Under the pieces are notes generated by a model. It did not search any database. It saw nothing but the letters and a program-made list of their open reading frames with translations, and was not told the origin of the DNA. Below, piece after piece: positions 8,000 to 15,908 of a stretch of DNA of 39,791 nucleotides. Numbering within the stretch: position 1 is the first letter of the stretch; each line of letters starts with the position of its first letter. Location: the NCBI GenBank assembly GCA_964653045.1, contig CAZZBW010000009.1, forward strand, positions 1 to 39,791, read 5' to 3'. The translations under genes were made by a program, and so were the position numbers. Source of the stretch: DAOOPX01 sp964653045 (GTDB lineage: Bacteria > Patescibacteriota > Microgenomatia > UBA1400 > PJMF01).

Positions 8000-8839
8000 C
8001 TAAATTTCTCGGTTATTTGCTGCTCCCGCGTCCCAAGCTGAAACAGCTTCGGCTTGGGACGCGGGTGAGGACACATCATACCAAATTCCCTGAAAGATAA
8101 AGGCGTTCAACTGTCCCTTTTTGGCCAAAATTGGGAAAATATCAGTTTCTAAATATACTTTTTTCCTAGGTTTAATTAGATTTAGAATTTTTGGCTCCAA
8201 AACATAAAGCCCGGTGTTAACAATACTAATCCCTTGATTGTCACCAGTGCTCAAAAACTGCTTGATTTGATTACCTTGGAGAAACACCCTGCCAAATGCC
8301 CGCTCGCTCATCCTTGGCTTGACCGCAATCGTGGCCATTCCAGCTTCGCGCTGGTGAAACTCAATAAATTCTCCCAGATTGATGTTCGTTAACACATCAC
8401 CATGCAAAACTAAAAACGGAGCAGCTGACAAATGTTTGGCAATCGCTTTGAGCGCGCCCGCGGTCCCCAACGGCTCAGGTTCCAAATGAAAACTTATGTT
8501 TACTCCAAATACTTGACCATCACCAAAGCGGGCGCGCAACTCAGTAACTAAATCTGGACTGGCACAAATATGCAACTGAGTAATGCCATGGCGTTTGAGC
8601 TGCTCCAACATGATACTCAGCAAATATTTGTCCCCAATTGGCTTGAGCGGGGCTTTTTGCCGATTCGACTTACCTCCTGCCAAAATTACCGCGGTGTTCA
8701 CTATTGGGTCGAGCGCTTGATTGATCAAGCGCTCGACTGCATGCGAGCGATTGCGCACATCGACACCATCAATCAGGTGATCAATTCTAATAATTGTTTC
8801 GCTGGGAAGGGTGATCGTTAAACGAGTTCTCTGCCGCAT
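8000..8839 (-). CDS. Sugar-phosphate nucleotidyltransferase with N-terminal ribbon-helix-helix domain
   Basis: Residues about 5-45 (RLTITLPSETIIRIDHLID, then NRSHAVERLINQAL) look like a ribbon-helix-helix DNA-binding domain. Residues about 50-275 form an NTP_transferase domain: VILAGGKSNRQKAPLKPIG is the nucleotide-binding loop, LEPEPLGTAGALKAI and LHGDVLTN (metal Asp) follow, then IVNTGLYVLEP. This is the GlmU/ManC/RmlA-type fold that makes NDP-sugars. The loop is degenerate compared with the usual GGxGTRLxPLT, so specificity is uncertain. The fusion suggests a sugar-nucleotide enzyme that also binds DNA or dimerises through the RHH (inference). It is the first gene before gpmI. Perfect inverted repeats lie at 8025-8065 and 8708-8737. 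Confidence 0.75.
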   Translation of the reverse strand: MRQRTRLTITLPSETIIRIDHLIDGVDVRNRSHAVERLINQALDPIVNTAVILAGGKSNRQKAPLKPIGDKYLLSIMLEQLKRHGITQLHICASPDLVTELRARFGDGQVFGVNISFHLEPEPLGTAGALKAIAKHLSAAPFLVLHGDVLTNINLGEFIEFHQREAGMATIAVKPRMSERAFGRVFLQGNQIKQFLSTGDNQGISIVNTGLYVLEPKILNLIKPRKKVYLETDIFPILAKKGQLNAFIFQGIWYDVSSPASQAEAVSAWDAGAANNREI

Positions 8840-8895
8840 CTCAATTGCTCATACTTTTTCATACAAATCTAAATTAGATCATACCAAAAAAGCGC

Positions 8896-8930
8896 TTGCT
8901 TCACCATTGAAAAAACGCTATAAATATAAT
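8896..8930 (+). promoter_or_regulatory. Strong promoter in front of a 39-aa ORF
   Basis: TTGCTT at 8896-8901 is followed after 17 nt by TATAAA (8919-8924) and by a second, consensus TATAAT at 8925-8930. The ATG at 8935 is only 4-10 nt further, so transcription would begin at or just before the start codon. This is the clearest plus-strand promoter in the window, and only the small ORF follows it. Confidence 0.5.
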
Positions 8931-8934
8931 AAGG

Positions 8935-9054
8935 ATGATTCTCAAAAAACCCGATAATTTTATCTTGCTAATGACAGTCAGTTACATTGTGGCAATGAGT
9001 TTCTTGATTATTTTGCTGGTAGCGATGCGCGCGCATCTTATACCAATTAACTAG
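8935..9054 (+). CDS. Possible 39-aa single-pass membrane peptide
   Basis: This 40-codon ORF (including stop) begins MILKKPDNFILLMTVSYIVA and continues with MSFLIILLVAMRAHLIPIN. A charged N-terminal tip is followed by one strongly hydrophobic segment of about 24 residues, as in small membrane proteins. A good promoter lies directly upstream; there is no usable Shine-Dalgarno because AAGG abuts the ATG. The 3' end overlaps the convergent gene ending at 9047 by 8 nt. It is not similar to anything I recognise. Evidence is the promoter and composition only. Confidence 0.4.
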   Translation: MILKKPDNFILLMTVSYIVAMSFLIILLVAMRAHLIPIN

Positions 9055-10228
9055 ATTCAACCTTTTCTTGGGCTGGGTTCTCCAGTGTATGTTCCAGGTT
9101 TTCTGGTTTTTTTACAGTTTGTAAAATCAATTTGTCTAAGGTAAAAGGCGAGAACACCGCGATAATCTCAAATGTGAAAATCGATAGCTCAAAAGCTGAT
9201 GGGATGTGATTGGTAATCAGGTAAGCTCCGAGACCAACCAAGATCGCAGTTTGGAACGTTTCCTTAAACATCTGTTTACGTGCATGAAAAATTACTCTTC
9301 CAGGAATTTTTTCAGATACGGCCAACTCAGTTTTAAGCTTGATCCGACGATAACCAAACCAAAGAATCAGCCCAAAAGTAGTAAGCGCAGTAACAGCATT
9401 CAGTGCCCGATTGGGAATACTGACGTCACCCGTAAATACTTGGAGAGCAATGCCCGTGGGAAAGTTATTCATTACCAACACCGCGATCAGCAGACTGAGG
9501 AAGATATAACCCAAACCATATTTACCTGCAAGCGGCATCGAGTATTCTGGCGCCACCGAGCCCTCACCGTCGGGCTGGTGGCGCTTGCGGGCACTTCTCA
9601 CTACCCAAATCACAACTTGCAAAACCAATAGTGCCAACCAAACCACCAAAATCCACTGCCAGCCAAACTGACGTGTTTCGGTCACTGCCAGGTAGGGAAT
9701 TTTGAAAAACACTGCCCTTATCGGATAATCAGGATATGGCACAAAACTGTACAACAATCCCGGGTTGAGCAATTTTGAATAGAAATCGGTCAAAAATAAT
9801 CGCCCAATTGTCATAAAACTCAAGAGTTGAATTGTAAAATCAACCAAATAAAACAAAAAAGTTTTGTTCCCCAAGTGAAAATCCCGCTTCAACTGTTTTT
9901 GACTAAGTTGGGGGTCATCATGGGCTTGAATTATTTCTTGAAACTCTTTGACATTATTCGAGCTTCTGACGCGAAAAATTCGCAAGGGGATCATGATTAG
10001 AGTTTGGAATGCCCCAAGCAAAATCACCGATACCCACATGTGTTTGGTCAATGCATAGAAACTAAATAGAGCACTGGCATAAAAACGCGTCATTTTACCT
10101 GACAAAAAAAGATAGACTAAAAATAACAAAATGATCACTGCCAAGATGCTGGCCCACGAAAAGTCTTTGCCAAAAAACTCACTTAAACGATTGTCGCGAG
10201 TAATCTGAAAACCAGATTTTTTTTTCAT
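9047..10228 (-). CDS. Polytopic membrane protein, faint YidC/Oxa1-like pattern
   Basis: This protein of about 393 aa has roughly seven hydrophobic segments. Part of it resembles the insertase pattern: a helix ending in IMIPLRIF, followed by an amphipathic stretch VKEFQEIIQAHDDPQLSQKQ, then a multi-helix core, and late in the protein NNFPTGIALQVF, recalling the FPxGL segment of YidC. This is a resemblance by eye, not a firm family call. I chose the ATG at 10228 (MKKKSGFQITRDNR) over a TTG at 10255. A TAAAAT box at 10237-10242 would make that ATG nearly leaderless. A bulged inverted repeat of 8+5 bp lies at 9550-9584. Confidence 0.5.
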   Translation of the reverse strand: MKKKSGFQITRDNRLSEFFGKDFSWASILAVIILLFLVYLFLSGKMTRFYASALFSFYALTKHMWVSVILLGAFQTLIMIPLRIFRVRSSNNVKEFQEIIQAHDDPQLSQKQLKRDFHLGNKTFLFYLVDFTIQLLSFMTIGRLFLTDFYSKLLNPGLLYSFVPYPDYPIRAVFFKIPYLAVTETRQFGWQWILVVWLALLVLQVVIWVVRSARKRHQPDGEGSVAPEYSMPLAGKYGLGYIFLSLLIAVLVMNNFPTGIALQVFTGDVSIPNRALNAVTALTTFGLILWFGYRRIKLKTELAVSEKIPGRVIFHARKQMFKETFQTAILVGLGAYLITNHIPSAFELSIFTFEIIAVFSPFTLDKLILQTVKKPENLEHTLENPAQEKVESS

Positions 10229-10288
10229 GAAAGCCCATTTTACACCAAAGCTCAATCTTTAACTTCAGTAACCGATTAATTATTTGGA

Positions 10289-10558
10289 TTAAGCTATCTG
10301 GTATCCAGTTTGGTTTAAGCACTCTTTTAGCTCATTGAGCTGGACTTGTTTGGGATCGTAATAAATTTTGGTAATTCCTTTGGCATAACTGGTGCTTGCC
10401 TCGATTACTCCGGGTAAATCTTCCAAGCTGCTGTCAATGTTTAGGCTACAACTGGGACAGTGCATGCCGCTAATCTTGAACTCAGCTAATAAAGCACCTT
10501 TGGGCAGACTTTTCGAGCCTTGGAGAGAATTTACGATGTTACGTAATTGATTTAACAT
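10289..10558 (-). CDS. Heavy-metal-associated (HMA) copper chaperone
   Basis: This 89-aa protein has a ferredoxin-like HMA domain from about residue 24 (AEFKISGMHCPSCSLNIDSS). C34 and C37 are the metal ligands, followed by LEDLPGVIEASTSYAKGITKIYYD. The family binds Cu(I) and passes it to the HMA domain of CopA-type ATPases. The N-terminal 20 residues form a short amphipathic lead. It is the fourth gene of the copper operon, 21 nt after the TauE-cupredoxin gene, so delivery of Cu(I) within this system is the natural inference. Confidence 0.88.
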   Translation of the reverse strand: MLNQLRNIVNSLQGSKSLPKGALLAEFKISGMHCPSCSLNIDSSLEDLPGVIEASTSYAKGITKIYYDPKQVQLNELKECLNQTGYQIA

Positions 10559-10579
10559 AATTTCTTTCGTTTAACTCAT

Positions 10580-11620
10580 CTACTCAACTTGCAAAATGCC
10601 AGTATACATACCCATAGAACAGGTAAAAGTGAACTGTCCTTTTTGTGTCGGGGTAAAATTAAATACTTGCCGATCATTAGGACCAAGCATGGTATCGATC
10701 CCAAACTCAGGGAAAACAAAAGCCAAAGCGCACGAATAAGTGTCCTGACTAATCAAGGTTAGTTCAACCGGGATGTCTTTTTTCACTTTAATTAAGCGGG
10801 GCGCATAACCAGAATTGTTGACTTTAATCGTGACTTGTTGCAGATTAGTATCAGCATCTGGATTACGCGCCCACTCAATCTCGCCAGTGCTTCCTTGAGT
10901 GGTTTTAGACAAAAATCGAGAGGTAAGTTTGTTTAGCGTAAAAGGAGCGTCAAGCACAACTGCGACACCGTGGAGATAATAAAGCGACATTAGAATTAAG
11001 ACTACTGCAGCGAGACGATTAAGCATTGATTTTCCTCTAGAAGTCAACTCTTTTGCACCCAATCCAAACAGGACGAATAGGGGAAAAGTGCCCAGAGTAA
11101 AGGCAAGCATGATCATTGCCCCCTGGGCAAAACTTCCCGAACCGATAGCCACAAGTTCCATCGCCTGAGTCACGCCGCAAGGGACAAACAGTGTCAGCAG
11201 GCCCAAAAGAATTGGTGAAAACAAATCGCTACTTAGGCTAGTTTTTTTGATTAGTCGTAACAGAAATCTGGGTGGTGTAAAAGCCACGTACCGAAAGATC
11301 GGGTGCAACTCTAATAGATTAAACGCAGTGGCCAACATGAATAACGCAATTAAGATTTGAAAACTTAGTCGCACGCCCAAGCTAATACTGATCAAAGCTC
11401 CGAGAGAACCAAGTAACGCCCCAAATATAGTGTGGATCAGTAACTTAGCCAATAAAAATGCCATCACCGGAATCAACTTTTGCTTGAGTGAAAACGAATT
11501 TTGCCCAGATTTTGTACCCGCGTGATTGATCAAAGCGCTGGCCAACAGGCCAGCCTGCATCGCCAGACATGATATTCCACCCGCAGTTAATCCGGTAAAA
11601 AATATTGCTCCTAAATTCAT
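10580..11620 (-). CDS. TauE/SafE (DsbD-like) membrane protein fused to a cupredoxin domain
   Basis: This 346-aa protein begins with six to seven membrane helices of the UreH/DsbD_2 type, including LFVPCGVTQAMELVAIGSGS and MLAFTLGTFPLFVLFGLGA. After about residue 245 comes an exported plastocyanin-like domain: VTIKVNNSGYAPRLIKVKKD, a lone Cys in TYSCALAFVFPEF and the terminal FTFTCSMGMYTGILQV, with Cys/Met copper ligands. Such fusions occur beside CopA in several phyla and are thought to handle copper on the outer face of the membrane. Its ATG overlaps the CopA stop codon (ATGA, 11617-11620), so translation is coupled. Confidence 0.87.
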   Translation of the reverse strand: MNLGAIFFTGLTAGGISCLAMQAGLLASALINHAGTKSGQNSFSLKQKLIPVMAFLLAKLLIHTIFGALLGSLGALISISLGVRLSFQILIALFMLATAFNLLELHPIFRYVAFTPPRFLLRLIKKTSLSSDLFSPILLGLLTLFVPCGVTQAMELVAIGSGSFAQGAMIMLAFTLGTFPLFVLFGLGAKELTSRGKSMLNRLAAVVLILMSLYYLHGVAVVLDAPFTLNKLTSRFLSKTTQGSTGEIEWARNPDADTNLQQVTIKVNNSGYAPRLIKVKKDIPVELTLISQDTYSCALAFVFPEFGIDTMLGPNDRQVFNFTPTQKGQFTFTCSMGMYTGILQVE

Positions 11621-13875
11621 CTTGTTGCTCCTGTATTTTTCAAACGCAAAGCGTTACCTATTACTGAAAGACTAGATAGTACCATTGCCATTCCTGCCAG
11701 GATAGGGTTAAGCTGCCATCCTGTCAACGGATAAAATACCCCCATGGCTACTGGAATCAAGATGATATTATAACCAAACGCCCAGATTAAATTTTGCCTG
11801 ATATTGTTCATCGTCGCGGCCGAAAGCTTGATCACCTGCTTGATCAAATTTAGGTCATCACGCAGTAGCGTCACTCCAGCAGACTCAATGGCAATGTCGG
11901 TACCACCACCCATCGCCAGACTCAGATCTGCGCCGGCCAAGGCCGGCGCATCATTAATCCCATCGCCAACTACACCCACCAAACCTCTTTCGGCTTGAAT
12001 TGATTTCACCACTGCTAATTTTTCAGCTGGTGAAACTTCGGCAAAAAATTGATCAAAGCCTAATTTCTCAGCCAATTTCTGCACCGTGCTGTTTTTATCG
12101 CCACTGAGTAAAATGGTGTGAATTTTCTGTTGTTTCAACCAATTCAGCAGAGCAGTTGCTTCAGGTCGAACTTGATCGGCTACCCCGAACATCGCGACTA
12201 ATTGTTTTTCTTGAGCGACAAAAACGACTGTTTGGCCGAGCATGCGCCACTGCTCGGCCAGCTCCAAATAATCACTGGAAATTTTAATTTCGTTTTGAGC
12301 AAATAACTTCTCTGTGCCAATCAACAATTTCTTGTGATTCGCTTGTGCCTGCACACCTAATCCGTCCAAACTCAAAAAGTCAGTGACCTTGATTGATGGA
12401 GAGCTTTTAGACGCTTCCAACTGGTTTTGGGTAAACTCAACCAAAGCTGAAGCCAGCGGATGCTGTGATAATTGTTCTGTCGCTCTGATTTCTGCTGAAA
12501 GAAGACTGGAGTCATTTTTCGACATGTCAATGAATTGGTGATTGGCCACCTGCGGTCGACCCTGAGTTAAAGTCCCAGTTTTATCAAATATTATCGTTTT
12601 AACTCGTGCCGCTAGTTCCAAACTTGCGGCATCTCTAATCAAGATACCTAGCTCAGCTGCCCGACCCACGCCCACCACTAGCGAGGTGGGCGTGGCCAAA
12701 CCCAAAGCACAGGGACAAGCAATTATCAACACACTCATCATGCTGGACAGTGCCAGCCAGAGTCTCGGCTCTGGTCCAAACACTAGCCAACCAACAAAAC
12801 TAATTATCGATAAAATCAAGACGGTCGGCACAAAAATGCTGGTAATTTGATCAACCACTGCTTGGACTGGCGGTCTTGAACCCTGTGCTTGACGAACTAA
12901 CTTGACAATATTGGCTAGCACAGTTTGATCACCGACCGCTTGGGCTTTTATCTCTAAACTCCCACGTTGATTGATTGTTGCCCCGATCACTTTTTGGCCA
13001 GTGGTTTTTTCCACCGGCGCACTTTCACCTGTCAGCATGCTCTCATCAACGCTTGAGCTGCCGGCAATCACCAAGCCATCAAGAGGTATCTTTTCACCTG
13101 GCTTTACCAAAACTCGATCACCAATTTTGACTTCGGCGAGTGGCATTTTTTGCCACTCACCGCCCCTCAATACCCAAGCTGTTTTAGGAGCGAGATCAAT
13201 CAGCTTGCGTAATGCACTTGAAGTATTTTCTTTAGCTCGCGCTTCAAAAAATTTACCTAACAATACCAAGGTGATTACTGTCGCCGATACTTCAAAATAT
13301 GAATGAGTTTCAAGCCCCTGATTTTTCAGCCAGCTGCCAAAAACGACCACAAAAGCTGAGAAAAAGTAGGCAACCGAAGTACCAAGCACAATTAGCGTGT
13401 CCATATTAAAACTCTTATTTTTCAACGCCGACCAAGCTCCTAGATAAAATTGTCTACCCACCCAGAACTGGACAGGCGTGGCCAAAATCCACATCAGATA
13501 ATGGTGAATACTGGCACTCAACCAACTGGGCCGAGGCAGCCACATTAACAACATTAATAAAACTGAAGAGATGGCTCCAACCACCAGCTTGAGCTTTAAC
13601 TTCTGGTGCGCAATTTGACGCACTCGGTCTGCTTCAGCCATACTAGCATTTTCTGCTTCAAGCAAATTGTAACCCAAACGGCTGGCCGCTTTTTTGACTT
13701 GGTTAATATCAAGTTTTTCTGAACTGGTTTTGATCACTGCCATCTCGTTACCATAATTGACACTCACCTCGACCACTCCTGGGATCTTTTTAATTGCCCG
13801 GGTCAAATTAAGTGCACAGCTAGCACAGTGCATACCTTGAACAGCGAACTCTTTGATTTGAGTTTTACTTGACAT
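11617..13875 (-). CDS. copA: Cu(I)-exporting P1B-type ATPase CopA
   Basis: With the ATG at 13875 the protein is 752 aa. One N-terminal HMA domain carries GMHCASC (C17, C20). Eight membrane segments follow. The actuator loop has MLTGESAPVEK, the TM6 metal site is IIACPCALGLATPTS, the phosphorylation motif is FDKTGTLTQG and the hinge motif is GVVGDGINDAPALAGADLS. All catalytic motifs are intact, so this should be an active Cu(I) exporter. An in-frame GTG at 13914 is possible but lies deep in the upstream gene. It overlaps the repressor gene by 11 nt and couples to the TauE gene. Perfect inverted repeats occur at 11929-11950, 12233-12260 and 12666-12695. Confidence 0.96.
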   Translation of the reverse strand: MSSKTQIKEFAVQGMHCASCALNLTRAIKKIPGVVEVSVNYGNEMAVIKTSSEKLDINQVKKAASRLGYNLLEAENASMAEADRVRQIAHQKLKLKLVVGAISSVLLMLLMWLPRPSWLSASIHHYLMWILATPVQFWVGRQFYLGAWSALKNKSFNMDTLIVLGTSVAYFFSAFVVVFGSWLKNQGLETHSYFEVSATVITLVLLGKFFEARAKENTSSALRKLIDLAPKTAWVLRGGEWQKMPLAEVKIGDRVLVKPGEKIPLDGLVIAGSSSVDESMLTGESAPVEKTTGQKVIGATINQRGSLEIKAQAVGDQTVLANIVKLVRQAQGSRPPVQAVVDQITSIFVPTVLILSIISFVGWLVFGPEPRLWLALSSMMSVLIIACPCALGLATPTSLVVGVGRAAELGILIRDAASLELAARVKTIIFDKTGTLTQGRPQVANHQFIDMSKNDSSLLSAEIRATEQLSQHPLASALVEFTQNQLEASKSSPSIKVTDFLSLDGLGVQAQANHKKLLIGTEKLFAQNEIKISSDYLELAEQWRMLGQTVVFVAQEKQLVAMFGVADQVRPEATALLNWLKQQKIHTILLSGDKNSTVQKLAEKLGFDQFFAEVSPAEKLAVVKSIQAERGLVGVVGDGINDAPALAGADLSLAMGGGTDIAIESAGVTLLRDDLNLIKQVIKLSAATMNNIRQNLIWAFGYNIILIPVAMGVFYPLTGWQLNPILAGMAMVLSSLSVIGNALRLKNTGATR

Positions 13876-14356
13876 AATTTGCTGGACTTTCCATAAAATG
13901 CTTATAACACCCACTGGCGCAAAAGTAGAAAATTTGATTTTGGTGGCGACGGCTGAATCCAGCCGTCGCCGGCGTCACCTTCATTCCACAGACCGGATCG
14001 GTAAAAACCGGAATTAAATCTGACGATTTTTGCTTTAACATTTCGTTCAGCTGCTCGTCTCTAACTGTAGTTTGTTCGGCGAGCATTTGTCTCAGCAAAT
14101 CGCTGGCACTAATCAAATTCGGATGAGTCAACCGATACATGATTTGTTGACCAACTCGGCGAGTAGTAACTAAACCAACTTGGCGCAAAACCATCAAGTG
14201 CTGACTGACATTGGCTTGAGGCAAATCTAACATCGAGAAAATTTCACTGACACTCAGCTCTTGATTTCTGATCAAATGAATAATTTCTAACCGACGCGGA
14301 TTAGCCAAAGCTTTGAGAACTTTTGTTTCTAGCTCAAACAATTTGTCTAGCCACAT
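13865..14356 (-). CDS. ArsR/SmtB-family repressor with C-terminal YHS domain
   Basis: This 163-aa protein has an ArsR winged helix at about residues 8-95 (LKALANPRRLEIIHLI; recognition helix DLPQANVSQHLMVLRQVGLV). A YHS metal-binding domain occupies about residues 118-163 (FTDPVCGMKV, then FYFCASGCYKHF), with C123, C146 and C150 as likely ligands. The ELCVCDL metal box of classic ArsR is absent, so sensing probably runs through the YHS part. As first gene of the copper operon, it most likely represses the operon until copper is in excess (inference). The perfect palindrome over its own -10 box and start codon supports autoregulation. An inverted repeat lies at 13945-13970. Confidence 0.9.
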   Translation of the reverse strand: MWLDKLFELETKVLKALANPRRLEIIHLIRNQELSVSEIFSMLDLPQANVSQHLMVLRQVGLVTTRRVGQQIMYRLTHPNLISASDLLRQMLAEQTTVRDEQLNEMLKQKSSDLIPVFTDPVCGMKVTPATAGFSRRHQNQIFYFCASGCYKHFMESPANYVK

Positions 14357-14378
14357 ATATTCGAATTATCGAATATAT
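14355..14378. promoter_or_regulatory. Palindromic operator of the ArsR-YHS repressor
   Basis: Two perfect 10-bp arms, ATATATTCGA (14355-14364) and TCGAATATAT (14369-14378), are separated by 4 nt. The palindrome covers the whole -10 box, the start site and the first bases of the ATG. Size and symmetry fit a winged-helix dimer, and the position would block RNA polymerase directly. Confidence 0.75.
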
Positions 14379-14393
14379 TGTTGGTATTGTCAA
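14365..14393 (-). promoter_or_regulatory. Promoter of the copper operon, leaderless
   Basis: On the minus strand, a perfect -35 box TTGACA (14393-14388) is followed after exactly 17 nt by GATAAT (14370-14365). The predicted start site is about 14358 and the ATG is at 14356, so the mRNA would have a leader of only about 2 nt. Confidence 0.75.
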
Positions 14394-14401
14394 CAGCAAA
14401 A

Positions 14402-15025
14402 TTATTGTTGAAAGAATTGGGTTGAGTTCTTTTCGACCAAAAGATATTGATTATCCCTAAGCATTACTAACGGGAAATGTAAGTCATATCCTGCATCAAA
14501 CAGTTGCCGATACTCAGTTTGGAACTCAATCGTACCCCAATGAGGCAACACCACAAATGGGACTAAACCAACACCCTGAGTAGATTTTAAATTTGGAGCT
14601 ACGGTCGGATCATCAATATATTTAGTCACACTAATGTCTGGACAAACCAGCAAACTTCCCGCACTGGAACCAACGTAGATTTTGTTTTGCCAATCATCAC
14701 TCTGAAGTAGATGAAAAAAACCAGAGCGATAAGCTTGATCAAGTAGATAAAAAGTGTTACCTCCAGCAACAAAGATTAAATCGACGTTGGCAAAATCTTG
14801 CTTGAGCTGAGCCAATGTTTTTCCGGTAATCGTAAACTCAATCACGTTAAATCCTGTTGCGATCAAAGCGTTTTTGTCTGCCTCAATCCAAGGCTTTTCT
14901 CCCGAATAGCACTCAGCGGCAGTAGTAATGAAAGCTAAACTGAGCTTTTTGGGTCTCTGATCTAATTGTTTTATCCAATGGTTAACTACAACATTCGAGC
15001 TAGAGGTTAAAATTAGTTGTTTCAT
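14402..15025 (-). CDS. Peptidase S51 family protein (peptidase E/cyanophycinase-like)
   Basis: From the ATG at 15025 the protein starts MKQLILTSSSNVVVNHWI, the normal beginning for the family. The body contains FVAGGNTFYLLDQAYRSG and the nucleophile elbow VGSSAGSLL with the catalytic Ser (S121). GLVPFVVLPHWG carries the His region. Members cleave Asp-X dipeptides or related beta-linked peptides; the substrate here is unknown. An alternative ATG at 15046 directly follows the stop codon of the methyltransferase gene (TAAATG) and would add seven residues, so coupling is possible. No signal peptide is seen, so it is cytoplasmic. Confidence 0.85.
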   Translation of the reverse strand: MKQLILTSSSNVVVNHWIKQLDQRPKKLSLAFITTAAECYSGEKPWIEADKNALIATGFNVIEFTITGKTLAQLKQDFANVDLIFVAGGNTFYLLDQAYRSGFFHLLQSDDWQNKIYVGSSAGSLLVCPDISVTKYIDDPTVAPNLKSTQGVGLVPFVVLPHWGTIEFQTEYRQLFDAGYDLHFPLVMLRDNQYLLVEKNSTQFFQQ

Positions 15026-15046
15026 TGTTGATAAATATATCACCAT

Positions 15047-15643
15047 TTAAATTTTTGTAGCCAAAATAACTTGGTGAGTCTCTCGGTTACTAGTATGAAG
15101 CTCGTCAAGAACTACCTGGAAGCCCGCCTCGCGCACGAGGCGGGAATTAGTCCGGGGACCAAAATGACTGGACCAAACCTTGGCTCCATAAAAATCGTGC
15201 CAATCCTCAAAATCTCTATCACCCATTGTAATTAACAAAACACCACCTGCTGGCAAAAAACTGGCAATTTTTTGAAGAAGTTCTTTATGTTGATCGCGCG
15301 GCGTGTGAAAAATTGAGTAAAGAGCCGTCACCCCATTGACTTGGTACTCACTCGATTTGAGAGTAGTAATTTCACAACAAACAAACTCACCACGAGGGCA
15401 GTTTTTTCGCGCTAACGCGATTTGCACCGGTGAAATATCTAAACCGATCACTAGATGGTTTAGCTTGAGTAACGGTGCGGCGACGGCACTGCCGTCGCCG
15501 CACCCCAGATCCAACACCAGCGATCGCGGTTTGAGCATCTCCTCAAATCGCTTTACATATTTATTATCTGCTAGCCCATGCCGATCGGCGTTATACTCGC
15601 TCGCTTTTTGATCGTACACTTGAGCAATCTGTTTTTGAATCAT
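15047..15643 (-). CDS. Class I SAM-dependent methyltransferase
   Basis: This 198-aa protein is close to a minimal Methyltransf_11/25 fold. LVLDLGCGDGSAVAAPLL is the SAM-binding loop and VIGLDISPVQIALAR holds the acidic residue. NGVTALYSIFHTPRDQHKEL and LPAGGVLLITMGDRDFEDW form the rest of the sheet. The substrate is not recognisable. TAGAAT at 15651-15656 would place the start site next to the ATG at 15643, another leaderless candidate. Perfect inverted repeats at 15123-15144 (9 bp) and 15474-15504 (15 bp with a 1-nt centre) lie inside; the second overlaps the codons for the SAM loop. Confidence 0.88.
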   Translation of the reverse strand: MIQKQIAQVYDQKASEYNADRHGLADNKYVKRFEEMLKPRSLVLDLGCGDGSAVAAPLLKLNHLVIGLDISPVQIALARKNCPRGEFVCCEITTLKSSEYQVNGVTALYSIFHTPRDQHKELLQKIASFLPAGGVLLITMGDRDFEDWHDFYGAKVWSSHFGPRTNSRLVREAGFQVVLDELHTSNRETHQVILATKI

Positions 15644-15713
15644 ACTTTGTATTCTAACTTAATCATTTATTAATAATTTGAACTATTAAGCCAATTATCA
15701 ATTTTTACAAATG

Positions 15714-15757
15714 TTTTCTTTATATAAAATCGTATATACAAATTTATATAAAGAAAA
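15714..15757. repeat. 15-bp perfect inverted repeat with nested palindrome
   Basis: The arms TTTTCTTTATATAAA (15714-15728) and its exact complement (15743-15757) flank a 14-nt centre that contains the palindrome GTATATAC (15732-15739). It is AT-rich and has no T-run after the stem on either strand, so a simple terminator is unlikely. A dimeric or tetrameric regulator site is a reasonable guess. Confidence 0.7.
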
Positions 15758-15769
15758 TTTATCCAAAAA

Positions 15770-15901
15770 CTACTTAACTTGCACTTTCAATCTGTTGTTT
15801 TCAAAACGACCAAGCAATTTAAGTTTTCTACTCAACATCCATCGCATCATAATCGGTGTGATCAAAATATGACACAAAGTGGCAATAGTTTTTTCCAGCA
15901 T
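15770..15901 (-). CDS. Doubtful 43-aa basic peptide ORF
   Basis: The ATG at 15901 opens a frame reading MLEKTIATLCHILITPIMMR, then WMLSRKLKLLGRFENNRLKV. It has a hydrophobic first half and a basic second half. There is no Shine-Dalgarno, and TATAGT lies about 17 nt upstream as a weak -10. It sits in a region otherwise without genes, with the large inverted repeat just after its stop. It may be a real small protein, a gene remnant or chance. Confidence 0.22.
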   Translation of the reverse strand: MLEKTIATLCHILITPIMMRWMLSRKLKLLGRFENNRLKVQVK

Positions 15902-15908
15902 AAACAAA

